From NCBI GenBank assembly GCA_013112585.1, contig JABFGH010000023.1:20587-84586 (forward strand): a stretch of DNA of 64,000 bases. Direction: 5' to 3'. The position numbers and the translations under genes were made by a program. Under the pieces are notes generated by a model. That model was not told the origin of the DNA, made no database searches, and was given only the letters and a program-made list of their open reading frames with translations. Positions 8,226 through 18,118 of this stretch are shown piece after piece (the stretch's first letter is position 1; each line of letters begins with the position of its first letter). The stretch is from Ignavibacteriota bacterium. Lineage in GTDB: Bacteria; Bacteroidota; Ignavibacteria; Ignavibacteriales; Melioribacteraceae.

Positions 8226-10637
8226 TCACTCCCCCTCACTCAAAACCTCAAACTTCCTTTCAAAAGTATTTCCATCCATATCAACGAGAGTAAGTTTGTG
8301 TTCACCTTTTTCTGCATTTATCGGCATGCGGTGCTTGCCTTGTGTTTGCCCAAGATATTCATCATCAAGATGCCAAAAAATTGAAGCATCAGCTTGGCGG
8401 TGTGCGACTTCAAAAACTGCACTGCTTCGTGTTCCAACCAAATCAATGGGGATATAGATTTTATCAATATCACGCGGGTAAATTAAATCCATTGGGCTGC
8501 TGCCGGTAATTGCATCAAGGCAGTCTTTACGATAAGACGGCAGTGTTTTGTAACTAAAGTCTTTCGACTTATAAAAATATTCCATTGCGGGAGGCAGCAC
8601 AAACCAAGACTTATGCATCATCTTCGTAGGAGCTTCACATTCTGCGGTCACTCTATATTTTCCACTGCCATCCAAATGAATTAATTTATGATAAGGGCAA
8701 ACGGGAAATTCCAAACCCGTTCTAGGAATCCACATTGAATCTTTCTCCGTGCAATATTCCGAAACACGGTAGCCGCTTTTAGCACAGACTTCCGCATTAA
8801 CAAGTTCTTCGTAAGGGGGTTCAAACCATTCGGGACTGTAAGGAAGTGAATTAAAAATTTCAAAAAGAATTGGAGCGGCGGCAGTGATGCCTATAAGTCC
8901 GGTTCTGCCCTCACCGTCTGCATTTCCTGCCCAAACGGCAACAACGTATTCTTTGTTTAATCCAATTGCCCAGGCATCCCTAAAGCCGAAACTAGTTCCG
9001 GTCTTCCATGCAATTTTTTGTGATGAAGCAAACTGCCGCCAAAAAGAATGATCATCCGGGCGCTCTACATCGATCATTGTATTGAATGTAATCCACAACG
9101 AGGCGGCATTTAAAACTGAGTTGTCTTCCAATTGATCGAAACCGGGCTCGTTAATTTTTGCATCATCTTCCTTTATAAAATTTAATGGATGATAATCTCG
9201 CGGGTAATAACTTGCCCCGTAGTTTGAATAGTTATTAAGTGACCGCGCCATTGATGCATAAATTCCGGCAATATCCCAAAGCTTAACTTCGGCTCCACCT
9301 AAAATTAAAGACAAGCCATAATTGCTTGCAGGTCTATTAAGAGTTGTCATTCCAATATTTGTAAGCAAATTATAAAACCTTTCGGTACGAAAACTTTTTA
9401 ACATTCGAACAGCAGGAATGTTGATTGACCGCGCCAGTGCTTTATCAGCGGGAATTGCGCCGTCGTAGCCAAGATTAAAATTCTGCGGACTGAAGCCGCC
9501 GATTTGTGTTGGTATATCGGGCAATAAAGCTTTTGGCAGAAGTTCTCCGGTTGTTAACATTGCAGCAAATAAAATTGGTTTTAAAATGCTGCCGCTGCTT
9601 CGCGGTGCCATTATTACATCAACCCAATTTTCATTTCTATTTTGTTTATCATTTGTGTTTCCAACGTATGCAATTACATTTCCGGTTTTAATTTCTGCTA
9701 CAATCGCGGCGGCATTAAATATTTGGTTTGCCTTTAATTTATTGTGGTTCGATTGAATAATAGCATTGGCTCGCTGCTGCACTGCTTCATCAATCGTAGT
9801 TTTTACTCGTGGATTTATTTCTTCATTTGATCCCTTCAGCTGTTTTGAAATTTCAAATGTTAAATGCGGAGCTGACTTCGGCAGAGGCAATGGCTTTTCA
9901 GGTAAGGGTTCGGATAATGATAGATCGTAGGTGAGCGAATCAATTTCATGATTTTGGAGAAGTTTATTCAACAGCCTATCGCGCTTTGCTTTTAACAGTA
10001 TTCGGTTTTTACCGGGATGAATTAGCGATGGACTATTTGGTAGAACCGCAAGCATGCATGTTTCCGCCCATGATAAATTTTCCGGTGTTCTTCCGAAGTA
10101 CCGCCAAGATGCAGCCTCAATGCCAACGACATTTCCGCCGAAAGGGGAGTGCGATGCATGCAGAGCCAATATTTCATTTTTGCTGTAGCTTAGTTCCAGC
10201 CGAACTGCCAATATCATTTCAATAAATTTCTGATAAAATGTTCGCGGCTTTCCTTGACGCGATAAACGAATAACCTGCATTGTTATTGTACTTCCGCCGC
10301 TTACAATTTTTCCTTCTTCAATATTTTGATATGCTGCACGAATTATTGAAAAAGGATTAACCCCCGGATGATAAAAGAAGTTTTTATCTTCGAAATGTGT
10401 TATGGCAGTAACAAATTTGTCAGGTACGTTTTCAACTAAAGGAAAACGCCATTGCCCGTCTTCTGCAATAATGGCTCCAAGGAGTTTGTCGTTTTTATCT
10501 TCAACCACAATTGAGTGTGGATTGGTAAAAAGTGGATCGGGAAGGCTGAACCAGAATAGAAATAATAAAACAGCGGATACCAAAATTATTAGTATGCGCA
10601 TTCTTGAGAAGTTAAAATGCTTAATTGAATAGTTCAA
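8226..10637 (-). CDS. pbpC: Penicillin-binding protein 1C
   Basis: A bifunctional peptidoglycan synthase of 803 aa with one N-terminal membrane anchor (residues 13-31). The GT51 glycosyltransferase domain has FEDKNFFYHPGV with the catalytic Glu near 83, then GGSTITMQV. The transpeptidase domain has the SxxK serine in GSILKP near 350 and KTGTSFGFRD near 545. The C-terminal 100 residues match the beta-sandwich tail typical of PBP1C (YPRD, FEVAH, FWHLDDEYLG). It acts in the periplasm. It lies 194 bp downstream of the alpha-2-macroglobulin gene on the same strand, a pairing also known in E. coli (yfhM-pbpC). Confidence 0.93.
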   Translation of the reverse strand: MNYSIKHFNFSRMRILIILVSAVLLFLFWFSLPDPLFTNPHSIVVEDKNDKLLGAIIAEDGQWRFPLVENVPDKFVTAITHFEDKNFFYHPGVNPFSIIRAAYQNIEEGKIVSGGSTITMQVIRLSRQGKPRTFYQKFIEMILAVRLELSYSKNEILALHASHSPFGGNVVGIEAASWRYFGRTPENLSWAETCMLAVLPNSPSLIHPGKNRILLKAKRDRLLNKLLQNHEIDSLTYDLSLSEPLPEKPLPLPKSAPHLTFEISKQLKGSNEEINPRVKTTIDEAVQQRANAIIQSNHNKLKANQIFNAAAIVAEIKTGNVIAYVGNTNDKQNRNENWVDVIMAPRSSGSILKPILFAAMLTTGELLPKALLPDIPTQIGGFSPQNFNLGYDGAIPADKALARSINIPAVRMLKSFRTERFYNLLTNIGMTTLNRPASNYGLSLILGGAEVKLWDIAGIYASMARSLNNYSNYGASYYPRDYHPLNFIKEDDAKINEPGFDQLEDNSVLNAASLWITFNTMIDVERPDDHSFWRQFASSQKIAWKTGTSFGFRDAWAIGLNKEYVVAVWAGNADGEGRTGLIGITAAAPILFEIFNSLPYSPEWFEPPYEELVNAEVCAKSGYRVSEYCTEKDSMWIPRTGLEFPVCPYHKLIHLDGSGKYRVTAECEAPTKMMHKSWFVLPPAMEYFYKSKDFSYKTLPSYRKDCLDAITGSSPMDLIYPRDIDKIYIPIDLVGTRSSAVFEVAHRQADASIFWHLDDEYLGQTQGKHRMPINAEKGEHKLTLVDMDGNTFERKFEVLSEGE

Positions 10638-10666
10638 TTGAATACCATGAAACTACCAAAAATTAA

Positions 10667-10804
10667 GGGTTAAAACCCAATTACTCTTCATTCAATATTT
10701 TTCCCCGTCCTAAAGGACGGGGCAATTTAAAATTAATCCTTTTAATAGCTCCGTCTTTTAAGGCGGAGTTTGCGTTGTAGCCAAAACTATCCGGGCTTTA
10801 GCCC
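10667..10804. repeat. Cluster of four intergenic palindromes between the A2M gene and pbpC
   Basis: Four palindromes occur in 138 bp: GGGTTAAAACCC (10667-10678), CCCCGTCC-TAAA-GGACGGGG (10703-10722), an imperfect CTCCGTC/GGCGGAG hairpin (10748-10769) and GGGCTTTAGCCC (10793-10804). The first and last recur at 25415-25430 and 25395-25406, and the last also at 109-120. Lying inside a two-gene unit, they could attenuate or stabilise the mRNA between the two genes. Confidence 0.65.
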
Positions 10805-10831
10805 AATTGTTAGGGCTGCATTAAACATATT

Positions 10832-13800
10832 TTATTCTCCCGGCAAAACTACTTCAACCCATTTACCATGCTTACGTGCATTGATTGTGTTATCGTACAT
10901 TGCCTGCGAGTAAACTGTCGGCAGATAAAATCTTCCGAGGTAACTTGCATTTAACAGCAGCCTAAATGTTTTTGATTGACCGGAATTTAAGTTGTAATAA
11001 GTATAAACTCTATCATCCCTGATGTCTTGGTATTCCGGTGAATCGCTGCCGGTAAAGGAATCTAAGTTAAGCAATCGGGTATTTATTATTTCCCAGCCGG
11101 ATGGAAAAATTTGATGCAGCTCCATTTGCTCATATCTTCTTCCGTATTTGCCGGGATGCTTTAGAGTTACTTCTGCTACAAAATCGGTTCCCTGCTCAAT
11201 ACTGGCTGGGTCAATTTTTTTGCCGTCAAGTAAAAAGTACTCGGCATTGATAAAAAGTTTATTCGATGCATCGGTTTTATCACCGGTGATTGGTCTGCCT
11301 TCCACAATTACTCTTACGAACAAAGGAGAGGAGGCGTTATTACTGATAGAAATTGTTTTTGCTTCACTATTAAAATCAATTTCCTCCTGAACTATCAGGT
11401 TTGGAGATTTTATTGCTTTAGAATTTTTACCGTCAATTGAATATTCAAAATTCATTTTCTCTTCAATATTTTTATTGCCGATAAATTTACCTACCGCCAA
11501 TAAAGCATAAGCCGTTGTTTGCGTGCTTAACCATCTTTGATCATTCAATTGTTCCGAGATTGCCTTAACTAGTGTAAATCCTTCACTTTGCTTATTCATC
11601 AGTGTTATGGTTTCAAGTATCATTGCCTGATCCCGCAGAGCGCTGCCGAATGTGTTTCCGAGTTCGCTGTAATCTTCAATATTATAATCAAGACTTTTAA
11701 TAAGCTGCTCGGCAACCTCGGGTTTACCCGCAAGCTGATAGGCAGCGGCTAATCTGAACTTTGTAGTTTTATCCAAACCGGTGCTGGAAAGCAGTCTGTT
11801 CATTGCACCAATTTCAGGGTCACCTACCAGGGCAAGCGTGTAAAGACGGTATGCTTGAGAAAGTCCTCTTCTATTAGCCCGCTTTGCCCAATTACGAGCT
11901 TGGTTACGCTGATATTTTTTCCACTTAGATAAAAATCCCGCAGGCAATTGATAGCCTTTATTCATTGCTTCAATCAAAAAATGCCCTGCATAAGTTGTTC
12001 CCCAATCGTTAGCAGTAGTTTGCCCGGGCCAGTATGATAATCCGCCGGAACTGATCTGAAATGAAGTTAGCCGTTTTATTGCGTATTTAATATTTCCTTC
12101 TGTTCTAGATTTTTGTTCATCGGTTAGTCTTAGTACATCACTTAAATAAAGCTGCGGAAATGCGCCTGAGGTAGTTTGTTCAACACAGCCATGAGGGTAT
12201 CTTATTAGGAAGTTTAGTCTTCTTCCCAGGTTTATCGGCGGTATTGATGACAGTTCCAGAATACATTTATTTGTTCCTTCCGTTCCAAAGGGAGCAACAG
12301 ATTTTTCCCAGCCGCCGTTTGCTTCAATCATCTTACCAGTAACATCAACAACAATAGGATTAGGATTCCTTATCTCAAGCTCTATATCGTAAATTGCCTT
12401 TTCTGATCCGCTGATCGCTTCAATTTCGACCTTTCCTATTCCGGTTTTGAGTTTCGCTTTCAATTCAAAGCTCACAAGCTGGTCGCCTTTTTCATCGAAA
12501 GTAATTTGCTTTGTTTTGCTTCCGATAATGTCAAACATATCATTTGGTTTAATTGTAATTGATACATTCTTGATATTTTCTTCCATTGCAAATACTGAAA
12601 CAGGAAGCTGAACATTCTCTCCGGGTCCTAGCAATCTTGGTAAAGTACCAAGCACCATTAACGGTTTACGTACGGGTGTGGTTTTTTCGGCAAAGCCGTA
12701 TGCACCTTCATTTCCGGCAATAACCATTGTTCTAACCGAACCTACATAACGCAGTACATGAATAGTATGAGTTTTTGAACTACCATCAATTGTGAATGGA
12801 CCTAAAAATTTTACCATCGGTTTAAAGCGGTTAACCTTTGTGCCTTCTTTTGGTCTCTCAAATTCACCGCCGCCCAAAGAAAGCAGATGTTCGAGTTTGC
12901 CGCCGTATGCTCCAATTACCATATCATAAATATCCCAGCTTTTTACACCCAACGCTTCCTTACTGTAAAAGTGGTTCCAGGGATCGGGAGTTTTAAATCT
13001 TGTTAGATCGAGAAGTCCTTCATCAACAATAGCAATTGTGTATGTCATTTCTCTATCATTATTTTCCTTAACCGTTAGTTTAAAACTCTCTTCCGGTCTA
13101 AGTACATCCGGCATTGAAATTTTCGGGTCGATATGTGTTTCAGGGTTTTCAATATAAATTGGAATTATTCCATAAAGCCGAATCGGCAGATCATTTGCTG
13201 TTTGCGAGTGCGGTTGAATTAAGGTAACGTTTGCGTAAACATTTGGTGTCATTTCCTGCGTGGCGGTAAAGGTAAATTTGTTTTCACCTTTTTCCATTTC
13301 AAACCAGTAGCTGTCAATTACCTTGGTGCCTGATTCGATGCTTATTAAACTTCTACCTGTTTCGCCGCTTGGGATCGTAAGTTCAACTTCATCACCAACC
13401 GCATACTTTTCCTTATCTGCACTGAACATAAGCATTGCTGCACCATCGGGCTGCTCTCTTCTTGCTCTGCCTGCCCAGCCGGGCCAATCAATATAAAATA
13501 TTTTTCCAGCTCTGTGATTATCTTTTAAGTCACGAGCGGTTATTATATATCTTCCCCAATCAGGATATTTTACATTTATCTTCCAAGTTCCTTTTCCGTT
13601 ATGTGTTGTGATTTTTTGAGAAGCCAATTCTTCACGAAAAATATTATGGGAATAGTTACTTTGATTATTTCCTGATTGATCCCACCACCATCTCCATTCA
13701 ACTTTATGAAGTTTCATCTCTATTTGCCGATCACTTGCAGGGTTCCCATCAATGTCCAAAGCAACAATATCAATTTGATGATCTTTATCCGTAAGCAGCA

Positions 13801-16375
13801 TTCCGCGTCTCCTATCACCTTTAGGAATTTTGATACCTACATAAGTTTTATACGGATAGTAATCGATACTAAATTTATCAATGCTGAAATCACCGCCGGG
13901 TTCAAAAGCTTTTGTTAAAAAATTTGCACGCAGTTTGCCGGGTGCCCGCTGATCTAAATTAATATCTACATCAATTTCTGCTTTACCTTTCTCATTCACC
14001 TTTCCGTCAAAAATTGTCTGCGGCTCGGTTGAAAATTTTATGGAAGGATCATCAAACGTGAAATCAGAATATTTAGTGAACGTAGTTCTAGTGCGCGACA
14101 AATCAGCATCAATTTTTACTTTTAAGTTTTTAGCAACAGCGCCATGCAGCCACTTTAGTGTCAGTCCTACATCATTTTCCGATAGCTTTGTTAGATAAGG
14201 TTTTTCAATATCAAATTTAATTTTTAATCTATTCGGCTTAACCGTTTCAATTTTTATCTGTTTGGAAAACGCAACACCGCCCAAAGAAATTTTTGCATTC
14301 CAATTACCGGTTGGGGCATCTAGTTCGGTAGCAAAAATAAATGTATAAAAGCCGCTTTCGTTTCTCTGCTTTATTAATCTTTTAGCAATCTGCTGTTTTG
14401 GATTTTTAAGTTCAAAAATTATCGGATGCTGTTCAGGAATGTTATTCTTCAAATCTTCTAAAATAAAAGTAACATAAACCGAATCACCCGGTCGCCAAAC
14501 GCCTCTATCGCCGTAGATAAAACCTTTAATACCTTTCTGGACTGCACTGCCGCCAACATCAAACCTGCTTATTGAAAGTGAGGAACCGTCATCCATTCTC
14601 AGGTAACCTTTTTCATCACCCTTTTCGGCAATCACCATAAAAATTTTATCATTAATTTTTGTCTTGGCAATTCCTTCGCTATCGGTTACAAGTTTAACTA
14701 AAACTTGTTTTTGAAAATCCATTAAATGAAGATGGACACTGCCCAGAGGTTTGCCGGTTGAAATATTTGTAGTTGCAAAAAAGAGTGAGTTATCGGCGCC
14801 TCGTTTTGCTATTACGGCAATATTAGAATGAATAATATTTTTTTGCACTGATCTTCTTCTGCCGTAATATGAGTTATGGCAAGGGTCATCTCTATGCTGC
14901 CAATCATAACCATAGTAGTAGTAGTTTTCATAAAAATTCCAATAGCTGGCTTCTTGCTCGTCATCAAAGTATTCATTCTGTTCAAGACGGTCGTCGGCTG
15001 TATCATCATTTCCGCATGAGTAGAGTGATTGACTTTTTCGGAAACCAATTTGAACCCTGTAAACAACGCCGGCTTTTTCATCGGTTATATCATTTAAGTC
15101 CAAAGTAAAGCGGTTCCATTTATGGAGTGATTCCGTTCCGCTTTTATCTAATGCAACAGTTTTTCGAAGAACATATTTACCAACTCGATGAAGCTCGCGA
15201 TTACCGTCGAGGTTATTCACTTGAAGAAATTGCGACATGTTGTTTTCAAAAATTTTAGTTACAATAACATCTACCGCACTAAGGTTAACTGCCTCAAACG
15301 GCATTATTATTCCGTGTTTATTATCGGGAATAACAACTCCGTTGCCTACGAATCTAACCGCCGGTTTTAAGTTTTCAAAAGTTATATTCTCCATGTAAGT
15401 GGAGTTCATCCGAAAGTTTAGTGAGTTTTTAATGCCTTCGTTTACGTTTAATGTAAAGTCGCCATAAAGTCTGTTTTGCGGATAAACCTTTATTTCATTC
15501 GCAGCAATTTCAAATCTTAAATTTGAAACATCGTTAATTGTTATTAGCCCTTTAAGGTTCTGCAAAGGTTTAAGCGGATCGGTAAAATTAATTGATACAT
15601 ATTGTTCCGGTGAATGGATAACCCTCACTTTGTTTATATTAAACTCATCCAAAGCGGGCAGTTTAATAGTTTCTTCACCGGAGTTATCAATCCCTATCGG
15701 CGAGCCATCCCAGGTTATTACAATGTCTCTTTCTTTATCGCCTCTTTTAAGTGAATCGATAATAAATTTATGCCGTTTGCTATTTGCCAGGGGAAACCAT
15801 TTAACATCTACATCGTTCCCTTCAAATTCTGCACTTACTATTTTTTTTATTTCATCAATGTTTTCGTTGTCTGATGTCTCAACAGTTCCGGTAAGTTTCT
15901 GCAGTTCAACATTTTTTGTCGAGAGGGCGGTTAAACCTTCAGACTTAACATCCATTTCTCTTTTAATTGTTTTGAAATCAAATACAAAGGGTTTAATATT
16001 TTTTTCGGCACCAATTACTTTACCAACATTAAAAGTAGCAATGTAGCGGGTATCTGGTTCCAATAATTCATCAGGTGCAAATTCAATTGTCTGTCCGTCA
16101 AGCCAATATGTTTCGCCTTCAATTGCGGGTTCAAAAGTTAAGTAGTTTAAAGAAGCCGGAATTTCAGTTGATTCATTTTCATTATAAACCTGCACCAGCC
16201 TTACTTTAATTGTGGATTGACGTGAAATTATTCCGGTTGTGTAAGCGCTTACATATTCAACAAATTCATCTTCTTTAGAAATAGCAATTTCTTTTTCGCA
16301 TGATGATAAAAAAATCCCGGCAGTTGTTACTGCGATTAAAAATAAAATGAAAGCGGCAAACTTTTTGACCAACAT
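10832..16375 (-). CDS. Alpha-2-macroglobulin family lipoprotein with thioester motif
   Basis: A bacterial alpha-2-macroglobulin of 1847 aa, a periplasmic protease trap thought to guard the cell when the wall is breached. The signal peptide ends in a lipobox (IFLSSCEKE). The following part is a series of macroglobulin-like beta domains, with GDRGVWRPGDSVYVT in the MG region. The thioester motif is GCVEQTT, its Cys near residue 1396, inside an alpha/alpha-toroid domain (YWPGQTTANDWGTTYAGHFL). A C-terminal receptor-like beta domain follows. The start at 16375 (MLVKKF) is preferred over an in-frame ATG 78 nt upstream because it has a GGGG-type ribosome-binding site and begins the signal peptide. 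pbpC follows on the same strand. Confidence 0.92.
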   Translation of the reverse strand: MLVKKFAAFILFLIAVTTAGIFLSSCEKEIAISKEDEFVEYVSAYTTGIISRQSTIKVRLVQVYNENESTEIPASLNYLTFEPAIEGETYWLDGQTIEFAPDELLEPDTRYIATFNVGKVIGAEKNIKPFVFDFKTIKREMDVKSEGLTALSTKNVELQKLTGTVETSDNENIDEIKKIVSAEFEGNDVDVKWFPLANSKRHKFIIDSLKRGDKERDIVITWDGSPIGIDNSGEETIKLPALDEFNINKVRVIHSPEQYVSINFTDPLKPLQNLKGLITINDVSNLRFEIAANEIKVYPQNRLYGDFTLNVNEGIKNSLNFRMNSTYMENITFENLKPAVRFVGNGVVIPDNKHGIIMPFEAVNLSAVDVIVTKIFENNMSQFLQVNNLDGNRELHRVGKYVLRKTVALDKSGTESLHKWNRFTLDLNDITDEKAGVVYRVQIGFRKSQSLYSCGNDDTADDRLEQNEYFDDEQEASYWNFYENYYYYGYDWQHRDDPCHNSYYGRRRSVQKNIIHSNIAVIAKRGADNSLFFATTNISTGKPLGSVHLHLMDFQKQVLVKLVTDSEGIAKTKINDKIFMVIAEKGDEKGYLRMDDGSSLSISRFDVGGSAVQKGIKGFIYGDRGVWRPGDSVYVTFILEDLKNNIPEQHPIIFELKNPKQQIAKRLIKQRNESGFYTFIFATELDAPTGNWNAKISLGGVAFSKQIKIETVKPNRLKIKFDIEKPYLTKLSENDVGLTLKWLHGAVAKNLKVKIDADLSRTRTTFTKYSDFTFDDPSIKFSTEPQTIFDGKVNEKGKAEIDVDINLDQRAPGKLRANFLTKAFEPGGDFSIDKFSIDYYPYKTYVGIKIPKGDRRRGMLLTDKDHQIDIVALDIDGNPASDRQIEMKLHKVEWRWWWDQSGNNQSNYSHNIFREELASQKITTHNGKGTWKINVKYPDWGRYIITARDLKDNHRAGKIFYIDWPGWAGRARREQPDGAAMLMFSADKEKYAVGDEVELTIPSGETGRSLISIESGTKVIDSYWFEMEKGENKFTFTATQEMTPNVYANVTLIQPHSQTANDLPIRLYGIIPIYIENPETHIDPKISMPDVLRPEESFKLTVKENNDREMTYTIAIVDEGLLDLTRFKTPDPWNHFYSKEALGVKSWDIYDMVIGAYGGKLEHLLSLGGGEFERPKEGTKVNRFKPMVKFLGPFTIDGSSKTHTIHVLRYVGSVRTMVIAGNEGAYGFAEKTTPVRKPLMVLGTLPRLLGPGENVQLPVSVFAMEENIKNVSITIKPNDMFDIIGSKTKQITFDEKGDQLVSFELKAKLKTGIGKVEIEAISGSEKAIYDIELEIRNPNPIVVDVTGKMIEANGGWEKSVAPFGTEGTNKCILELSSIPPINLGRRLNFLIRYPHGCVEQTTSGAFPQLYLSDVLRLTDEQKSRTEGNIKYAIKRLTSFQISSGGLSYWPGQTTANDWGTTYAGHFLIEAMNKGYQLPAGFLSKWKKYQRNQARNWAKRANRRGLSQAYRLYTLALVGDPEIGAMNRLLSSTGLDKTTKFRLAAAYQLAGKPEVAEQLIKSLDYNIEDYSELGNTFGSALRDQAMILETITLMNKQSEGFTLVKAISEQLNDQRWLSTQTTAYALLAVGKFIGNKNIEEKMNFEYSIDGKNSKAIKSPNLIVQEEIDFNSEAKTISISNNASSPLFVRVIVEGRPITGDKTDASNKLFINAEYFLLDGKKIDPASIEQGTDFVAEVTLKHPGKYGRRYEQMELHQIFPSGWEIINTRLLNLDSFTGSDSPEYQDIRDDRVYTYYNLNSGQSKTFRLLLNASYLGRFYLPTVYSQAMYDNTINARKHGKWVEVVLPGE

Positions 16376-16521
16376 ATTTGAACCCCTATTTTTGGATGGA
16401 TTATTTCCTCTGAATACTTTATTAAAATTAAGCAAACATAGTAAATAGTACAAATGATAACACTATCATATAGATAGTTTATTTTAAGGAAGGTATAAAA
16501 TTTTTTAATTTGAAGGGATAG

Positions 16522-16548
16522 TTCCCGGAACGATTGACGATCCGGGAA
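16522..16548 (-). terminator. Inverted repeat after the DoxX gene
   Basis: TTCCCGGA and TCCGGGAA form an 8-bp perfect stem with an 11-nt loop, 17 bp past the DoxX stop codon on the minus strand. AT-rich sequence follows without a clean T-run, so it is a possible terminator. Confidence 0.5.
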
Positions 16549-16564
16549 TATTTACTATTTAAAC

Positions 16565-16993
16565 TTAAGCCGGAGAACCTGAATGCCATATTTTTGTATC
16601 GAGAGAAAATTTGCCGGAACCGAAAAGCAGATAAATGAAAAGCAGCACCAATACTAATCCTGCAAGTTCCAAAGATTGCCCGCCTGTTATAAGTCCCTGC
16701 TCGATGTGAATGAAGAAAACAGCACCAAATAGAATAGGTATTTGAAATAATGCTGCAACACGTGTAAGCAAACCAAGCGCTAATAAAAGTCCGCCGATAA
16801 TGTGAGCGCCGATAATATATGAATGCCACATATACATATCGTGTGCGCCGGCTAATTTAGTGATTGCCTCCGGCTCAGCAAATAATATAATGCCGCGTAC
16901 AAACAGTGCAATTCCTAAGTATATTCTTACCAGCGAGTAAGCTGTTTCACGATTTTTTTCCAGCATTAGTAAAAGCTCTTTTATCTTTTTCAT
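16565..16993 (-). CDS. DoxX family inner-membrane protein
   Basis: A 142-aa protein with four hydrophobic segments (about residues 20-40, 58-78, 82-98 and 108-126), the DoxX layout. Supporting pieces are SLVRIYLGIALFVRGIILF near the start and IGGLLLALGLLTRVAALFQI in the second and third segments. Family members are small membrane proteins tied in some bacteria to thiol or quinone redox reactions, but the activity of this one cannot be stated. It has its own leader region, with a GGACGAGT ribosome-binding site just before the ATG, and a long octamer repeat about 115 bp upstream (17109-17260). Confidence 0.85.
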   Translation of the reverse strand: MKKIKELLLMLEKNRETAYSLVRIYLGIALFVRGIILFAEPEAITKLAGAHDMYMWHSYIIGAHIIGGLLLALGLLTRVAALFQIPILFGAVFFIHIEQGLITGGQSLELAGLVLVLLFIYLLFGSGKFSLDTKIWHSGSPA

Positions 16994-17108
16994 ACTCGTC
17001 CTTTTTAATTTTGATTATAGATTTTTTAAAACTAGTTAAGCTGCAAGAATGATATGCAGATAAGTTATAAAAAAATATATTAATTACATAGAGTGAAAGT
17101 GTTAATGA

Positions 17109-17260
17109 TTGAATGGCGGCATGACTGCATGACTGCATGGTTGCATGGCTGCATGGTTGAATGGTTGAATGGTTGAATGGTTGCATGGTTGCATGGTTGA
17201 ATGGTTGAATGGTTGAATGGTTGAATGGTTGAATGGCTGAATGGCTGAATGGCTGAATGG
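17109..17260. repeat. 8-bp minisatellite, 19 tandem units
   Basis: Nineteen contiguous 8-bp units of consensus (T/C)TG(A/C)ATGG, with a partial twentieth. Runs of identical units (five TTGAATGG, then three CTGAATGG) show recent expansion. It fills the space between the SDR gene (stop at 17311) and the DoxX gene (start at 16993), both minus strand. A minus-strand ORF drawn through it has a His/Gln/Ser-rich repeat and is not a real gene. A stray related piece (GCTGCATGG) lies at 18065. Confidence 0.92.
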
Positions 17261-17310
17261 CTGAAATAATTATAACGATTCTAATTTACTTTCTGACTTT
17301 TGCTTCTCGC

Positions 17311-17991
17311 TTATTTAATTTTTGATATCCAACCCGCAGCGAGAGTTAGAGGATGGACGAACCAAGGGGCGGTAAATTGAACTGGTTTTTTATCAATGCA
17401 CTTTAATAAATGCTCCACTGCTTTTTCAACAGATATAATAAAAGGTTTTTTATTACCTTTTGCCATTTTTGTATCAACAAAACCAAAGCGAACATTTGTG
17501 ACATTAACATTTTTTGGTTTTACAGCTTTTGCTAGTCCGAGCATGTAATTTGAAAAACCCGCTTTAGATGCATTATAGCTTGGTGCTTCGGAAGAGATCA
17601 TCACATCTGCCACACTGGAAATCCCAATAAAATGTCCCTTGCCGCTTGCAGTCATTAATGGAATTACGCAAGAAGCAGTTTTAACTAACCCCGTTAAGTT
17701 TACATTTATAACATCAGCTTCTTTCCCCATCTTATTCGTATTCAATAACCCGCCTATTCCCGCACAGTAAATACAAACATCGATCGGGTCAATTCTCTCG
17801 GCAGCGATTTTTAATTCTTCAGAAAATTTTTTTTCTTTAACATCACTAACAATATGAATATAGAGCGGATTTTTAATTTCCGATTCACTTTTTGAAATTC
17901 CGACTACAATCCAGCCGTCTTCTAAAAGTTTATTGGTTATTGCCAATCCAATGCCGTCGGTGTTGCCGATAATGATCGCTTTCTTTTTCAT
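17311..17991 (-). CDS. Short-chain dehydrogenase/reductase
   Basis: A 226-aa SDR oxidoreductase. The cofactor loop AIIIGNTDGIGLAIT at residues 5-19 is a variant of TGxxxGIG in which Asn replaces the first motif Gly region. CAGIGG near 78 replaces the NNAG motif, the catalytic Ser is in GISSVAD near 123, and the YxxxK pair is YNASKAGF near 138. The protein ends at a hydrophobic PLTLAAGWISKIK. The substrate is unknown. It is on the minus strand with the octamer minisatellite just past its stop, and another octamer-type stretch lies upstream of its start. Confidence 0.85.
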   Translation of the reverse strand: MKKKAIIIGNTDGIGLAITNKLLEDGWIVVGISKSESEIKNPLYIHIVSDVKEKKFSEELKIAAERIDPIDVCIYCAGIGGLLNTNKMGKEADVINVNLTGLVKTASCVIPLMTASGKGHFIGISSVADVMISSEAPSYNASKAGFSNYMLGLAKAVKPKNVNVTNVRFGFVDTKMAKGNKKPFIISVEKAVEHLLKCIDKKPVQFTAPWFVHPLTLAAGWISKIK

Positions 17992-18010
17992 AGTTTTAAA
18001 TATTTATCAA

Positions 18011-18042
18011 GGTTGTAGGGTTAAAGGTTAAAAAATTAAAGA
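18011..18042. repeat. Degenerate octamer-period stretch
   Basis: GGTTGTAG, GGTTAAAG, GTTAAAAA and ATTAAAGA run in tandem, an 8-bp period with changing sequence, just upstream of the SDR gene start. The TGCATGG element at 18066 resembles the minisatellite units at 17109-17260. Confidence 0.45.
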
Positions 18043-18118
18043 ATACAAAATAAAATTGTTTAATTGCTGCATGGTTAAATTGTTAAAAACAGTAAAAATG
18101 GAATCCTTCATGCTATTA

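Noticed and set aside
16479..16829. Minus-strand ORF overlapping DoxX
   Set aside because: Another frame of the same strand as the clear DoxX gene, Cys/Arg/Ser-rich with no family pattern.
16947..17186. Minus-strand ORF with His/Gln-rich repeat
   Set aside because: It is the octamer minisatellite read as protein and overlaps the start of the DoxX gene.
17109..17260. CRISPR array
   Set aside because: Units are 8 bp and contiguous, with no spacers and no cas genes.
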